A stretch of 64,000 nt of DNA from Sphingorhabdus lutea (GTDB lineage Bacteria; Pseudomonadota; Alphaproteobacteria; Sphingomonadales; Sphingomonadaceae), in the NCBI RefSeq assembly GCF_001889025.1, contig NZ_CP018154.1:1168501-1232500 (forward strand), given 5' to 3'. A program made the translations under genes and the position numbers. Positions within the stretch are counted from its first letter, which is position 1; each line of letters begins with the position of its first letter. A model generated the notes under the pieces. The model had not been told where the DNA came from. It saw only the letters and a list, made by a program, of their open reading frames with translations, and ran no database searches. Positions 16,299 to 25,040 of the stretch are shown here, piece by piece.

Positions 16299-16455
16299 TA
16301 AGCGATGGCATTAAGCAAAATATAATTTATTTTACGTCAAAAAGCCGGATTTTATTTGGCGCAAAGTAAAATATTGCAAATATTCTCGATAAATATTGGT
16401 GAAACTGCTAAACCTATGTTGAATAGGCATTATCATTTATGCAGGGGGTAAAATA

Positions 16456-17556
16456 TTGTTTGCCAATATAAAAAATCGCAGCTCTTTTCTGTTATGTTTA
16501 TCGGCGGGTATTTTAACATTGCCGGGATGTATTCCCATGGGAAAGGGGGATTCGCGCATCCCTGCACCTTCTTCTCAAAATAAGGGTGCGGGCAATACCG
16601 CCCCCATATTAAAAACAGAAGAAATCTATGAACGGCCAGATTTGGGCGCATCGGTGCAGCCCAATTTTAATCCCAATCAAGTGAATAAAAATGCAAAAAT
16701 AGTTCCCGCCTCTATTTATATCGTGCAGGCGGGAGACGGCCTATATGCCGTGGAGGCAAAGACCGGCGCATCATTTGCCGATATTGCCGCCGCCAATGAT
16801 TTAACCATGCCATATATTTTGAAAATTGGCCAAAGGCTGCAAATCCCTGCGGGCACTTATCACCGCGTAAATAGCGGCGAAACCGGCATTGCCATTGCGC
16901 GGGCATATGGGGTGAAATGGGCCGACATTGTGGCGATGAATAATTTGCAAGAACCATTTTCACTGCGTATTGGGCAAAGATTAAAATTGCCAAATATGGC
17001 CGCATTGGGGAATGGGAATTCAGATGATTTAAGCCCCGAACAACGCGCCAATGCATTTAATATAAATATTGATGATATTGTTACAGGCGGCGAGGCGGCC
17101 AGCGTTGATTATGAACCCTCCACGCCCAAAAATAATGTGTCATTGGCCACGCCCGTTGCAAAACCGGCCAGCTTCACTGGTTTATTTACATGGCCGTTAA
17201 GGGGTGAATTATTGGCCAGTTTCGGCAGCAAGGGCGGCGGTAAAGTCAATGATGGCATAAATATTGGCGCAGCTGCGGGTACAAAAATCGCCGTCGCCGC
17301 GCCCGGCACAGTTGTATATGCGGGAAATGAAATTGCCGTATTTGGCGGGCTTGTCCTTGTGGATCATGGGTCGGGTTATGTCACCGCCTATGGCCATTTG
17401 GGCCAAATTTCGGTAAATAGGGGCGATCGTTTATCCGCCGGAGATATATTGGGCAATGTTGGTTCAACCGGATATGTTGGCGCGCCGCAATTGCATTTTG
17501 AAATTCGTAAAGATAGAGTGCCAATTGACCCAATTGGAAAATTGCCAAAAATATGA
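16456..17556 (+). CDS. LysM/M23 peptidase lipoprotein (NlpD/EnvC-like)
   Basis: The 366-residue protein starts at TTG 16456, with CAGGGGGT placed 6 bases upstream. A signal peptide ends in a lipobox, LPGC. Two LysM repeats follow (about residues 92-135 and 140-182; IYIVQAGDGLYAVEAKTG and YHRVNSGETGIAIARAYG). The C-terminal M23 domain (about 245-366) contains the GINIG, VLVDHGSGYVTAYGHL and LHFEIRK segments. The HxxxD-type first metal motif is altered to NDGINIG, where active enzymes usually have H-x3-D. That loss is a hallmark of NlpD/EnvC activators, which stimulate amidases without hydrolysing peptidoglycan; the activator role is inference. Its stop overlaps the channel gene start by 4 bases. 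Confidence 0.85.
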   Translation: MFANIKNRSSFLLCLSAGILTLPGCIPMGKGDSRIPAPSSQNKGAGNTAPILKTEEIYERPDLGASVQPNFNPNQVNKNAKIVPASIYIVQAGDGLYAVEAKTGASFADIAAANDLTMPYILKIGQRLQIPAGTYHRVNSGETGIAIARAYGVKWADIVAMNNLQEPFSLRIGQRLKLPNMAALGNGNSDDLSPEQRANAFNINIDDIVTGGEAASVDYEPSTPKNNVSLATPVAKPASFTGLFTWPLRGELLASFGSKGGGKVNDGINIGAAAGTKIAVAAPGTVVYAGNEIAVFGGLVLVDHGSGYVTAYGHLGQISVNRGDRLSAGDILGNVGSTGYVGAPQLHFEIRKDRVPIDPIGKLPKI

Positions 17557-18650
17557 AGAATAACTCCAATATTTATAGTGAATATGCCACGTTAAGGCGC
17601 AAATCGGGTTTGCCCATTTGGGCCGATATTTTGATGCGTGTTTTATTTGTTCTTTCATTGGTTGGCATGGCAGTTGCCGTGCATTGGTTCGATAGGGAGG
17701 GGCTGCGCGACACATATGACGGTGATGTCAGCTTTTTGGATGTTATTTATTTCACAATGATATCCATCACCACAACCGGATATGGGGATATTGCCCCGGT
17801 TACCGAACGGGCGCGGATGTTTGACGCATTGGTCGTGACCCCAATTCGGGTTTTTGTAGTTTTAATATTTTTGGGCACGGCGTATAATTTCGTGCTGAAA
17901 CGAACATGGGATAAATGGCGCATGAAATTACATCAAAAATCGCTTCGCAATCATATTGTTGTTTTGGGATATGGGGTCAGCGGGTCCGAAGCGGTGAAAG
18001 AGTTGATTGCACGCGGGCAAAATCCGGGTGACATTGTGGTTATTGACACCAATGATGCATCATTGGCCAAGGCAGAGGCAGTTGGGTGTTTTGTTTTAAA
18101 TGCCGATGCATCCAATGATGATACTTTGGTCAATGTAAATATTGATAAGGCGGCAACGGCAATTGTTTCTGCGGGCCGTGATGACACGTCAATCTTAATC
18201 GTTTTGACCATCAGGCATTTAAATCCAGATATGCCCATTTCAGTGGTTATCCGTTCGACCGATAATGAATTATTGGCACGTCAGGCGGGGGCAAATAATG
18301 TCATCAATCCTGTAAATTTTGCGGGCTTATTATTGGCGGGATCTTGCCATGGGCTGCATATTTCGGATTATATTTCCGATCTTGCCTCTGTTTCGGGCAA
18401 GGTGATGTTGTCTGAACGCAGCGTCAAACCAGAAGAAGTGGGCAGGCCGCTTCGCGGGCTTTCCTCCGGCGTTGGGGTGCGTTTATACCGCGATAATAAA
18501 GCATATGGTTATTGGGAAGAACCGGCACAAAATATGATGGACGGCGATATGATAGTTGAAATCATACCCAGCTTGCTTGACGAAAAAAATGGGGTTTCGG
18601 ATCAGCCAAAAAATCGTCGCTGGCCGTGGTTAAAGGAAAAAAAGGCTTAA
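17553..18650 (+). CDS. Two-helix K+ channel with RCK (TrkA-N) domain
   Basis: The 365-residue membrane protein has a TM helix at about residues 25-47, a pore loop with the potassium selectivity filter TTTGYGD (GYG at 76-78) and a second TM helix at about 96-115. A cytoplasmic TrkA-N domain follows with VVLGYGVSGSEA as its Rossmann loop, then a TrkA-C-like tail. It resembles MthK/Kch-type ligand-gated channels. It overlaps the M23 gene by 4 bases (ATGA), so translation is coupled. A hairpin overlapping the stop codon terminates the operon. Confidence 0.93.
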   Translation: MKNNSNIYSEYATLRRKSGLPIWADILMRVLFVLSLVGMAVAVHWFDREGLRDTYDGDVSFLDVIYFTMISITTTGYGDIAPVTERARMFDALVVTPIRVFVVLIFLGTAYNFVLKRTWDKWRMKLHQKSLRNHIVVLGYGVSGSEAVKELIARGQNPGDIVVIDTNDASLAKAEAVGCFVLNADASNDDTLVNVNIDKAATAIVSAGRDDTSILIVLTIRHLNPDMPISVVIRSTDNELLARQAGANNVINPVNFAGLLLAGSCHGLHISDYISDLASVSGKVMLSERSVKPEEVGRPLRGLSSGVGVRLYRDNKAYGYWEEPAQNMMDGDMIVEIIPSLLDEKNGVSDQPKNRRWPWLKEKKA

Positions 18651-18674
18651 ACCCTATTATTTAAGCCTTTCATG
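18641..18674. terminator. Bidirectional terminator overlapping the channel stop codon
   Basis: AAAGGCTTAAA (18641-18651) and TTTAAGCCTTT (18660-18670) are perfect 11-base inverted repeats with an 8-base loop. A/T runs on both sides allow termination of the forward channel gene and the convergent DUF1761 gene. The TAA stop lies inside the left arm. Confidence 0.8.
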
Positions 18675-18682
18675 TTGATTAT

Positions 18683-19084
18683 TTAACTGCCGAAAAGATA
18701 GAATATCGCGCCCATGGCAGCATAAAAGCACATCCAATATCCTGCATCGATTAGAAATAATTTTAGCGATTTTTGGCTGAATAAATAATTTGTGCCAATG
18801 GCTGTGCCCACAAATGCCGCGCCAATGCCGGTTGAAATCATCATGGTGCGGGTGAAATCTGGATTAAAATGTGCCAGCATATGGCCCAGAAAAAATGCAG
18901 AAATTAAGGATAGCAAAAATACGCTGCCATATAATTTGGCCATATTTGTTTCTTTAATGCTATCTTCGGTAAAGCCATGTTCGGCCATCCATGTCTTGCC
19001 AAAAATTGGCCCATACCACAGGCCGCCGACCATAAATCCGCTTAATGCAGCAACAAAAATTGCTAAGAAATTTGCATTTGCCAT
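18683..19084 (-). CDS. DUF1761 membrane protein
   Basis: The 133-residue protein has four predicted hydrophobic segments: the N-terminal ANFLAIFVAALSGFMVGGLWYG, one near YGSVFLLSLISAFFLG, one near TGIGAAFVGTAIG, and a C-terminal one. GGLWYGPIFGKTWM is characteristic of DUF1761, whose function is unknown. The start at 19084 has AGGGGGAGA upstream; the longer open frame to 19279 has no ribosome site and overlaps rimO. It is divergent from rimO and convergent with the channel gene. Confidence 0.85.
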   Translation of the reverse strand: MANANFLAIFVAALSGFMVGGLWYGPIFGKTWMAEHGFTEDSIKETNMAKLYGSVFLLSLISAFFLGHMLAHFNPDFTRTMMISTGIGAAFVGTAIGTNYLFSQKSLKLFLIDAGYWMCFYAAMGAIFYLFGS

Positions 19085-19187
19085 ATATATTCTCCCCCTT
19101 AATATTCCAATTATATCGTAAATATGCACGTTGAACAAATTTTTCGTGCGTGACTCCGCGCCATAAATGGAATAATGCCCGCGCATC

Positions 19188-20555
19188 ATGGTCAAACAGA
19201 TTGAACAAGCGCCCAAAATAGGCATGGTGTCCCTCGGCTGTCCCAAGGCATTGGTTGATAGCGAAAGGATTTTAACCAAATTACGCTCTGACGGTTATTC
19301 ACTGTCGGCGGATTATGCGGGTGCGGATGTCGTATTGGTCAATACTTGCGGATTTTTAGATAGCGCAAAAGAAGAAAGCCTAGACGCCATTGGCGACGCG
19401 ATGGCCGAAAATGGCCGAGTGATAGTCACGGGATGCATGGGTAATGAGGCAGATCTTATCCGCAGCAAATATCCCGATATTTTGGCGATTACGGGCGCGG
19501 CCCAATATGAAGATGTGGTCAATGCCGTGCATGACGCCGCACCGCCCGCGCGTGGTGCATTTATTGATTTGGTGCCAGAAGGCGGTTTGAAATTAACCCC
19601 GCGCCATTATAGCTATTTAAAAATTTCCGAAGGATGCAATCACCGCTGTGCATTTTGCATCATTCCTTCATTACGCGGTGATTTGGTGTCGCGCCGAATT
19701 GATGCAGTATTGCGTGAGGGTGAAAAGTTGCTTGCCGCCGGAACAAAAGAATTATTGGTGATTAGTCAGGATACATCGGCCTATGGTGTGGATGTGCGCC
19801 ATGAAAGTCGCCAGTGGAAGGGGCAGGATGTTCGCACCCATATGACCGACCTTGCCGCGCAATTGGGGCAATTACGCACAATTGATGGACAGCAGCCATG
19901 GGTGCGCCTGCACTATGTTTATCCATATCCGCATGTTGATCATGTCATCCCGTTAATGGCCGATGGATTGTTGACGCCATATTTGGACATTCCCTTTCAA
20001 CATGCCGCCCCGTCGGTGTTGAAATTGATGAAGCGTCCGGCAAATGAAGCAAAGGTGCTGCAACGCATTCATAATTGGCGCGATATTTGCCCCGACATAA
20101 CCATCCGTTCAACCTTTGTCGTTGGCTTTCCTGGCGAAACAGAGGAAGATTTTCAATATTTATTGGATTGGTTGGATGAAGCACAATTGGACCGTGTGGG
20201 TGCATTCCGTTTTGAACCTGTTGAAGGGGCGGCGGCCAATGCCTTGCCAAATCCTGTGCCCGAAGAGGTAAAGGAAGAACGTTACGCCCGTATCATGGAA
20301 AAAACTGCCGCGATTAGCGCGGCAAAATTACAGGCAAAAATTGGCCGCACTTTACAGGTCATCATTGATGATATTGGCGATGCGGACGAAGATGGCATGC
20401 GCGGCGCAACCGCACGGTCACAGGCGGATGCACCGGAAATTGACGGTAATGTGCTGCTGCGTGATGTGCCCGACCATGTGAAAATTGGTGATTTTGCGAT
20501 GGTTGAAATTGAGGATGCGGACGAGCATGATTTATATGGGGTGATTGAAGGATAA
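19188..20555 (+). CDS. rimO: Ribosomal protein S12 methylthiotransferase
   Basis: The 455-residue radical-SAM enzyme methylthiolates an Asp of ribosomal protein S12. The N-terminal UPF0004 domain starts [14 protein letters not shown] with its cluster cysteines (C in SLGCPK, NTCGF and TGCMG). The radical-SAM CxxxCxxC motif is Cys150, 154 and 157 (CNHRCAFC). The C-terminal TRAM domain ends near residue 455. [12 protein letters not shown] and the RFEPVEG segment favour RimO over MiaB. No strong ribosome site precedes the ATG. Confidence 0.95.
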   Translation: MVKQIEQAPKIGMVSLGCPKALVDSERILTKLRSDGYSLSADYAGADVVLVNTCGFLDSAKEESLDAIGDAMAENGRVIVTGCMGNEADLIRSKYPDILAITGAAQYEDVVNAVHDAAPPARGAFIDLVPEGGLKLTPRHYSYLKISEGCNHRCAFCIIPSLRGDLVSRRIDAVLREGEKLLAAGTKELLVISQDTSAYGVDVRHESRQWKGQDVRTHMTDLAAQLGQLRTIDGQQPWVRLHYVYPYPHVDHVIPLMADGLLTPYLDIPFQHAAPSVLKLMKRPANEAKVLQRIHNWRDICPDITIRSTFVVGFPGETEEDFQYLLDWLDEAQLDRVGAFRFEPVEGAAANALPNPVPEEVKEERYARIMEKTAAISAAKLQAKIGRTLQVIIDDIGDADEDGMRGATARSQADAPEIDGNVLLRDVPDHVKIGDFAMVEIEDADEHDLYGVIEG

Positions 20556-20597
20556 TCGCCCACTGCCTGTTATGTGTTGAGATTTTATAAAGGGCAT

Positions 20598-21368
20598 TTA
20601 TTTGCCGGTTTGTAAATAATGGCTGGTGCTGCCTTCCAACACAATTGCGGTTAATATCCCGCTTTTATACGCGCCGGTATCAATGCCGATACGCGCATGG
20701 CCTTCCTCCACATCATCATAAATTGTGTGGCCATAGATTATTTTTTTCTCATAATTCCCCTGATATGACAGGAAATCCTCCCTTATCCATCTAAGGTCGC
20801 TTGTTTTTTGGTCCTGTAACGGCCTATCTTCACGCACACCTGCATGGACAAAGGCATAATCGCCAATGACAATCATATCCTCGAAATTTTCCATAAATAT
20901 AATATGTTCTTCGGGGATTAGGGTTTTGATACGGTCGGCCAGTTCCTCATAATCAAGGGACATGAATTCGGCCTTGCTAATCGGATAGGAAAGCAGCGTC
21001 TCCTTCCCCCCAATACGCAAGAAAAAACGCAATGTCTTTGCATCACCCTTGCGATATGCTTTGACAAAAACTTCCTCATGATTACCCGCAATGAAGCGCG
21101 CATTTTTTTCAGATTTTTGCAGGTTTATACAAGTATCAATAACATCGGCGCTGCTATCGCCCCTGTCCACCAAATCACCCAAAAAAATAATATGATGCTG
21201 TAAATTTGGCGCGGATGCCATATCCTGTTTAATCATATCCAATAATATGACTAATAAATCATTGCGGCCATGAATATCGCCAATGGCATAAACGCGCATG
21301 CCATCGGGTATAGAGGCGGGAACAACCGTTTTTTCAGTTTTAAGCGATTTTAGAAGACGACCAAACAT
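20598..21368 (-). CDS. Calcineurin-like metallophosphoesterase (PPP-type Ser/Thr phosphatase family)
   Basis: The 256-residue protein has the metallophosphatase signatures GDIHGRNDLL (about residue 31), GDLVDRGDSS (about 65) and GNHEE (about 96), plus downstream metal His residues in VHAGVR and YGHTIY. This set matches the bacterial PrpA/lambda-phosphatase type, which removes phosphate from proteins or small molecules. The substrate is unknown. It is the last gene of a reverse-strand series running from 24,848. Confidence 0.88.
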   Translation of the reverse strand: MFGRLLKSLKTEKTVVPASIPDGMRVYAIGDIHGRNDLLVILLDMIKQDMASAPNLQHHIIFLGDLVDRGDSSADVIDTCINLQKSEKNARFIAGNHEEVFVKAYRKGDAKTLRFFLRIGGKETLLSYPISKAEFMSLDYEELADRIKTLIPEEHIIFMENFEDMIVIGDYAFVHAGVREDRPLQDQKTSDLRWIREDFLSYQGNYEKKIIYGHTIYDDVEEGHARIGIDTGAYKSGILTAIVLEGSTSHYLQTGK

Positions 21369-21429
21369 GGCCGTCCTCTATTATTATTTTTGCAAAATGA
21401 CAAGTTGCATCATTTTGTGCATGCGGGAT

Positions 21430-22593
21430 TTAAGATTCCACCGTGAAAGTCAATCCTGCATTTGCCTGCAATAAATCAATTAAAGCTTGGCCCAATGCGG
21501 CGGCTGGCGTCCAAATGCCGCCCTTTGTATCGCTGCTTAATAATGCAATGGCGGCTTCGCTAATCATTTTGCTGGTCGAACCATAGCCGGGGTCTTTGTC
21601 ACCCTTTACACCCACACTATGCGTGGTGCCATTTGGATATTCGGCGAAAAATAAAATGTCATAAAATCCATTTTCGCGTTCTTCCTTGCTGGGGCCTTCG
21701 CCCGGTTTAGGGTCATTTTCCGTGCCCATAGTCGGGGTTTTTGCCATATGATTGGCAATTTTTTCACCCTGTTCACCATCGCCGGTCAACACCATTTCAT
21801 CATAAACAAAATCGGTGCCATAATCATGGTCAAGCAGGAAATTAGTGCGGTGGACATTTTTGGTGTTTATCGCGGCCATTATGAACGGCGCGTTCCAACT
21901 TTTCAAAACATCATCATAAATGGGTTTATTACCCGCGGGCTGTGCCGGACCATCAAATCCCGGGGCAAGTGACAATGCGTTTGTTAAATAAGAAACCAGA
22001 ACGGGATCTTTGGCGGCGGCGGCCATTGTTGCCTTTAAGCTGGCGGCAGTGCCCCCTGAAAAAGTGCCCTGCATGGCGCGAACGCGGCCCTTAATACGCG
22101 GGGCTGGCTTTCCTTCTACCGATTTGCAATGTTCCTGAAGCATATAAACCCCCAAATCAAAGGGGATGGAATCAAAGCCGCATGAAAAGACAATACGTGC
22201 ACCCGATTTCTGGGCCGTTTCCAAATGCGTATCAATTTTTTGACGCATCCAGCCTGGCTCGCCGCTTAAATCTACATAATCGGTGCCATGCGCTGCGCAG
22301 GCGGCAACCAATTCATTGCCATAAAGCTGATATGGGCCAACGGTGGTTATGATGACGCGCGCGCGTTTGACCATGGCGTCTAATGATGCTGCATCCGATG
22401 CATCGGCCACCACAAATGGTGTGTCGGCGGGCGCACCAATTTCGTCGCGCACCTCGGCCAATTTTGTTTCGCTACGGCCAGCCATCGCCCATGAAAAACC
22501 GCCTGTTTTCGACCTATTGATTAAATATTCTGCGACCAATCTTCCGGTATATCCGGTCGCGCCATATATAATGATGTCAAATTCGCGGCTCAT
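21430..22593 (-). CDS. Saccharopine-dehydrogenase-like / trans-acting enoyl reductase family protein
   Basis: The 387-residue protein begins with a Rossmann dinucleotide motif, YGATGYTGR, and carries the family segments TTVGPYQLYGNELVAACAAHGTDYVDLSGE and SCGFDSIPFDLGV (named as regions). These resemble the saccharopine dehydrogenase-like reductases and the mycobacterial trans-acting enoyl reductase of lipid synthesis. Activity and substrate are unproven. The ATG at 22593 has GGAG 6 bases upstream; earlier in-frame codons (22599 and TTG 22605) sit on or against the ribosome site. It lies 48 bases after dcd. Confidence 0.85.
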   Translation of the reverse strand: MSREFDIIIYGATGYTGRLVAEYLINRSKTGGFSWAMAGRSETKLAEVRDEIGAPADTPFVVADASDAASLDAMVKRARVIITTVGPYQLYGNELVAACAAHGTDYVDLSGEPGWMRQKIDTHLETAQKSGARIVFSCGFDSIPFDLGVYMLQEHCKSVEGKPAPRIKGRVRAMQGTFSGGTAASLKATMAAAAKDPVLVSYLTNALSLAPGFDGPAQPAGNKPIYDDVLKSWNAPFIMAAINTKNVHRTNFLLDHDYGTDFVYDEMVLTGDGEQGEKIANHMAKTPTMGTENDPKPGEGPSKEERENGFYDILFFAEYPNGTTHSVGVKGDKDPGYGSTSKMISEAAIALLSSDTKGGIWTPAAALGQALIDLLQANAGLTFTVES

Positions 22594-22641
22594 ATTCATC
22601 TCCAAAAAAAGTTTGTTTTAATTGATTGATTAAAACATAGA

Positions 22642-23196
22642 CTAAATTTTGGGTAAGGTCACGCCCCTTTGTCCCATATATTTTCCTGCGCGGTCGGCAT
22701 AGCTGGTTTCGCAACGTTCATTGCCCTTTAGGAATAAAAATTGGCATGCCCCTTCATTGGCATAAATTTTGGCCGGCAAGGGGGTGGTGTTGGAAAATTC
22801 CAATGTTACATGCCCCTCCCAACCTGGTTCAAGTGGGGTAACATTGACGATAATGCCGCACCGTGCATAGGTGGATTTACCCAAACAAATGACCAATACA
22901 TCATCGGGCACACGGAAATATTCAACCGTGCGGGCAAGGGCAAAGCTGTTCGGGGGAATGATGCAAACATCGGTTTTGCGGTCAACAAAGCTGTCAGGGT
23001 CAAATGATTTTGGATCAACAATGGCGCCATTTACATTGGTAAAAATCTTAAACTCATCGGCCACCCGCGCATCATAACCATAGGATGATAAACCATAGGA
23101 TATGCAATCTTCGCGCCTTTGCGCCTCCACAAATGGTTCAATCATTTGCCGTTCTTGCGCCTGTGTGCGTATCCATTTGTCGCTTAAAATTGACAT
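22642..23196 (-). CDS. dcd: dCTP deaminase
   Basis: The 184-residue enzyme deaminates dCTP to dUTP, the substrate for the dUTPase also encoded in this window (46,189). It starts [10 protein letters not shown] and contains [22 protein letters not shown] and [18 protein letters not shown], all typical of the trimeric Dcd/dUTPase fold. It lies 12 bases after cdd in the same direction, forming a pyrimidine nucleotide pair. Confidence 0.96.
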   Translation of the reverse strand: MSILSDKWIRTQAQERQMIEPFVEAQRREDCISYGLSSYGYDARVADEFKIFTNVNGAIVDPKSFDPDSFVDRKTDVCIIPPNSFALARTVEYFRVPDDVLVICLGKSTYARCGIIVNVTPLEPGWEGHVTLEFSNTTPLPAKIYANEGACQFLFLKGNERCETSYADRAGKYMGQRGVTLPKI

Positions 23197-23208
23197 GAAA
23201 AATTCCTA

Positions 23209-23652
23209 TTATTTAAGGTTATTTGGACCAAATGCCCGTGGCAAAAGCTGTGATAATGTGAAATATTCGTTATTTTGTGCGCCAATGCAAATCACATCAA
23301 TATCATAATTTGATAAATCGGCCGCTTCTTTAATCATTTGGCGGCATCGCCCGCATGGGGTGACGGCGTCATCGCTTAACATCATTTCGCCATCGGCATT
23401 TATTAAACCGCCAATGACGGCAATCGCCGAAACATTTGATAATTGTCCATTATTGGCCGCCACTGATAAAGCCACAGTTTCCGCGCATAGGGTCAGGCCA
23501 TAGCTGGCATTTTCGACATTTGCGCCGGTGATAATATCACCATTTTTCAATAAAATTGACGCGCCGACATGAAAATTTGAATAGGGCGCATAGGCATTTT
23601 TCGCTGCATTTTTCGCAGCAATGATAAGCTGATTTTGTTGTTCATCATTCAT
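23209..23652 (-). CDS. cdd: Cytidine deaminase
   Basis: The 147-residue enzyme converts cytidine and deoxycytidine to uridine and deoxyuridine. Zinc and catalytic residues are visible: CAE in GLTLCAETVAL and the PCGRCRQ motif. Length matches the homotetrameric short form. The chosen ATG at 23652 overlaps the upstream gene's stop by 4 bases (ATGA), a coupling arrangement; an ATG at 23667 is also possible and would add 5 residues. Confidence 0.94.
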   Translation of the reverse strand: MNDEQQNQLIIAAKNAAKNAYAPYSNFHVGASILLKNGDIITGANVENASYGLTLCAETVALSVAANNGQLSNVSAIAVIGGLINADGEMMLSDDAVTPCGRCRQMIKEAADLSNYDIDVICIGAQNNEYFTLSQLLPRAFGPNNLK

Positions 23653-24329
23653 TTTAACAGCGTCCATTTCACCGGTTCATCAATACCATCAACCTCTGCA
23701 TATGCATTGGCTGTCCATAATGTCCATGATTTTGGCGTATAATTGGGCAAAAACCAGAAACTATCCACCCATAAATCACGATTAACCGATTGGCTGATTT
23801 GATATTCATTTTCGAAATCTTTGGAAATATATAATAATGCCGATCGGTCCAAATGGGTTTCAACCTGTCCCAAAAAAGTGGAAATTTCTGAAAGCAGTAA
23901 TGAACGGTCAGGGCGCGAGCTGCATTTTTCATCAAAATCAAGGAAGATTGCAGGGGGCAGGGCATGTTCATCGCGCGGCACGGTGGTGATGAACATTGTC
24001 GCTTGGTCGCTGGCCAAATGGCATAAATCAAAATGATGCACCACGCCATATCGAATGCCAGATGATTTAACGCCCTTTAAATTATAATCAAAACTTTTAT
24101 CCTTATGGTCGCTGCCCCAGCTTGCTGAAATATAGGCAAAATCCACATTTTGTGTTGCGACCTCTGGCCAATTTGGCGTGCCATTTATTTCCGAAATGGC
24201 AATTCCTTGCACCGGATAAGTTATTTTGTCCGGTGTCCATGATGATATGGCAAATTTGCTGCCATAAAAAATAATGGCGCAAAAAAGTACGATAAATACC
24301 GTATATTTAATGATTTTTTTGCCTGTCAT
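23649..24329 (-). CDS. GH25-like (lysozyme-fold) membrane-anchored protein
   Basis: The 226-residue protein has an N-terminal membrane segment (about residues 7-25), then a domain with GH25 traits: IAISEINGTPNWPEVATQNVDFAYISAS and AIFLDFDEKC (named as regions). GH25 muramidases cut peptidoglycan using an Asp-x-Glu pair. Here the pair reads Asp131-Phe-Asp133 followed by Glu134, so the usual Glu position holds Asp. Activity is therefore uncertain. It lies upstream of cdd with a 4-base overlap, an odd partner for nucleotide salvage. Confidence 0.7.
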   Translation of the reverse strand: MTGKKIIKYTVFIVLFCAIIFYGSKFAISSWTPDKITYPVQGIAISEINGTPNWPEVATQNVDFAYISASWGSDHKDKSFDYNLKGVKSSGIRYGVVHHFDLCHLASDQATMFITTVPRDEHALPPAIFLDFDEKCSSRPDRSLLLSEISTFLGQVETHLDRSALLYISKDFENEYQISQSVNRDLWVDSFWFLPNYTPKSWTLWTANAYAEVDGIDEPVKWTLLK

Positions 24330-24368
24330 GGCCCCTATTATTGCCCCAAAATATAATGATTATTATCT

Positions 24369-24848
24369 TTAATTTTTAATATGTAACACACAGATTAAGG
24401 TGAATAACCGCCGCGCAGTATCAAAATCAATATCGATTTTGCCCTCTAATCTTTCAATCAATGCCTCGGCTGCTTGATTATGAATGCCGCGTCGCGCCAT
24501 ATCAATTGTTTCAATTTCGGAGGCGCTGGATTTACGAATTGCTTGATAATAGCTGTCACAAATGGCGAAATATTCTCTTATCGGGCGACGAAAACGCGCC
24601 AACCCCAAAATCAACATTTCCAACTCGCTGCCATCTTCGCGGCGAATATCCCATATTAACCGCCCTTCATTCACCGACAAAATTAATTGATATGGTCCGC
24701 CATATTGGTCCGCCGAACGCAGTGGGGTGAAGCAATTTTCTTCGATTAAATCAAAAATCGCAATCCTGCGTTCCTGTTCAATATCGGCATTGCGCCACAA
24801 TATTGTGCTTTCGTCCAAATCAACTTTTATAATCTTGCGATTAGACAT
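24369..24848 (-). CDS. UPF0262 family protein
   Basis: The 159-residue protein matches the alphaproteobacterial UPF0262 family by its opening (KIIKVDLDESTI), FDLIEENCFTP, GPYQLILSVNEGRL and RARRGIHN-like MARRGIHNQAAE segments. The function of the family is unknown. It has no signal peptide or membrane helix. It opens the reverse-strand series with the GH25-like gene, cdd and dcd, 39 bases upstream of the GH25-like gene. Confidence 0.9.
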   Translation of the reverse strand: MSNRKIIKVDLDESTILWRNADIEQERRIAIFDLIEENCFTPLRSADQYGGPYQLILSVNEGRLIWDIRREDGSELEMLILGLARFRRPIREYFAICDSYYQAIRKSSASEIETIDMARRGIHNQAAEALIERLEGKIDIDFDTARRLFTLICVLHIKN

Positions 24849-24966
24849 GAACTTTAGCAGCTTCCCATTAGTGAAAATATAATGAATTTTTTATAATATA
24901 TCCCATATCCTTAATGTTTGTGGGGGGGAGAGCAAGAGCAAACATGTATATGAAGGAAATTTAACT

Positions 24967-24975
24967 TTATCCACA
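24967..24975 (+). promoter_or_regulatory. Perfect DnaA box upstream of dnaB
   Basis: TTATCCACA, the exact consensus DnaA-binding nonamer, lies 66 bases before the dnaB start in the divergent UPF0262/dnaB spacer. One box cannot define an origin, but it could let DnaA regulate dnaB. Confidence 0.6.
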
Positions 24976-25040
24976 GGGCTATCCCCATATATTATTTCTG
25001 ACCTATTGCTATCGACCGTTCAAAAGCGGATAATCACTTT

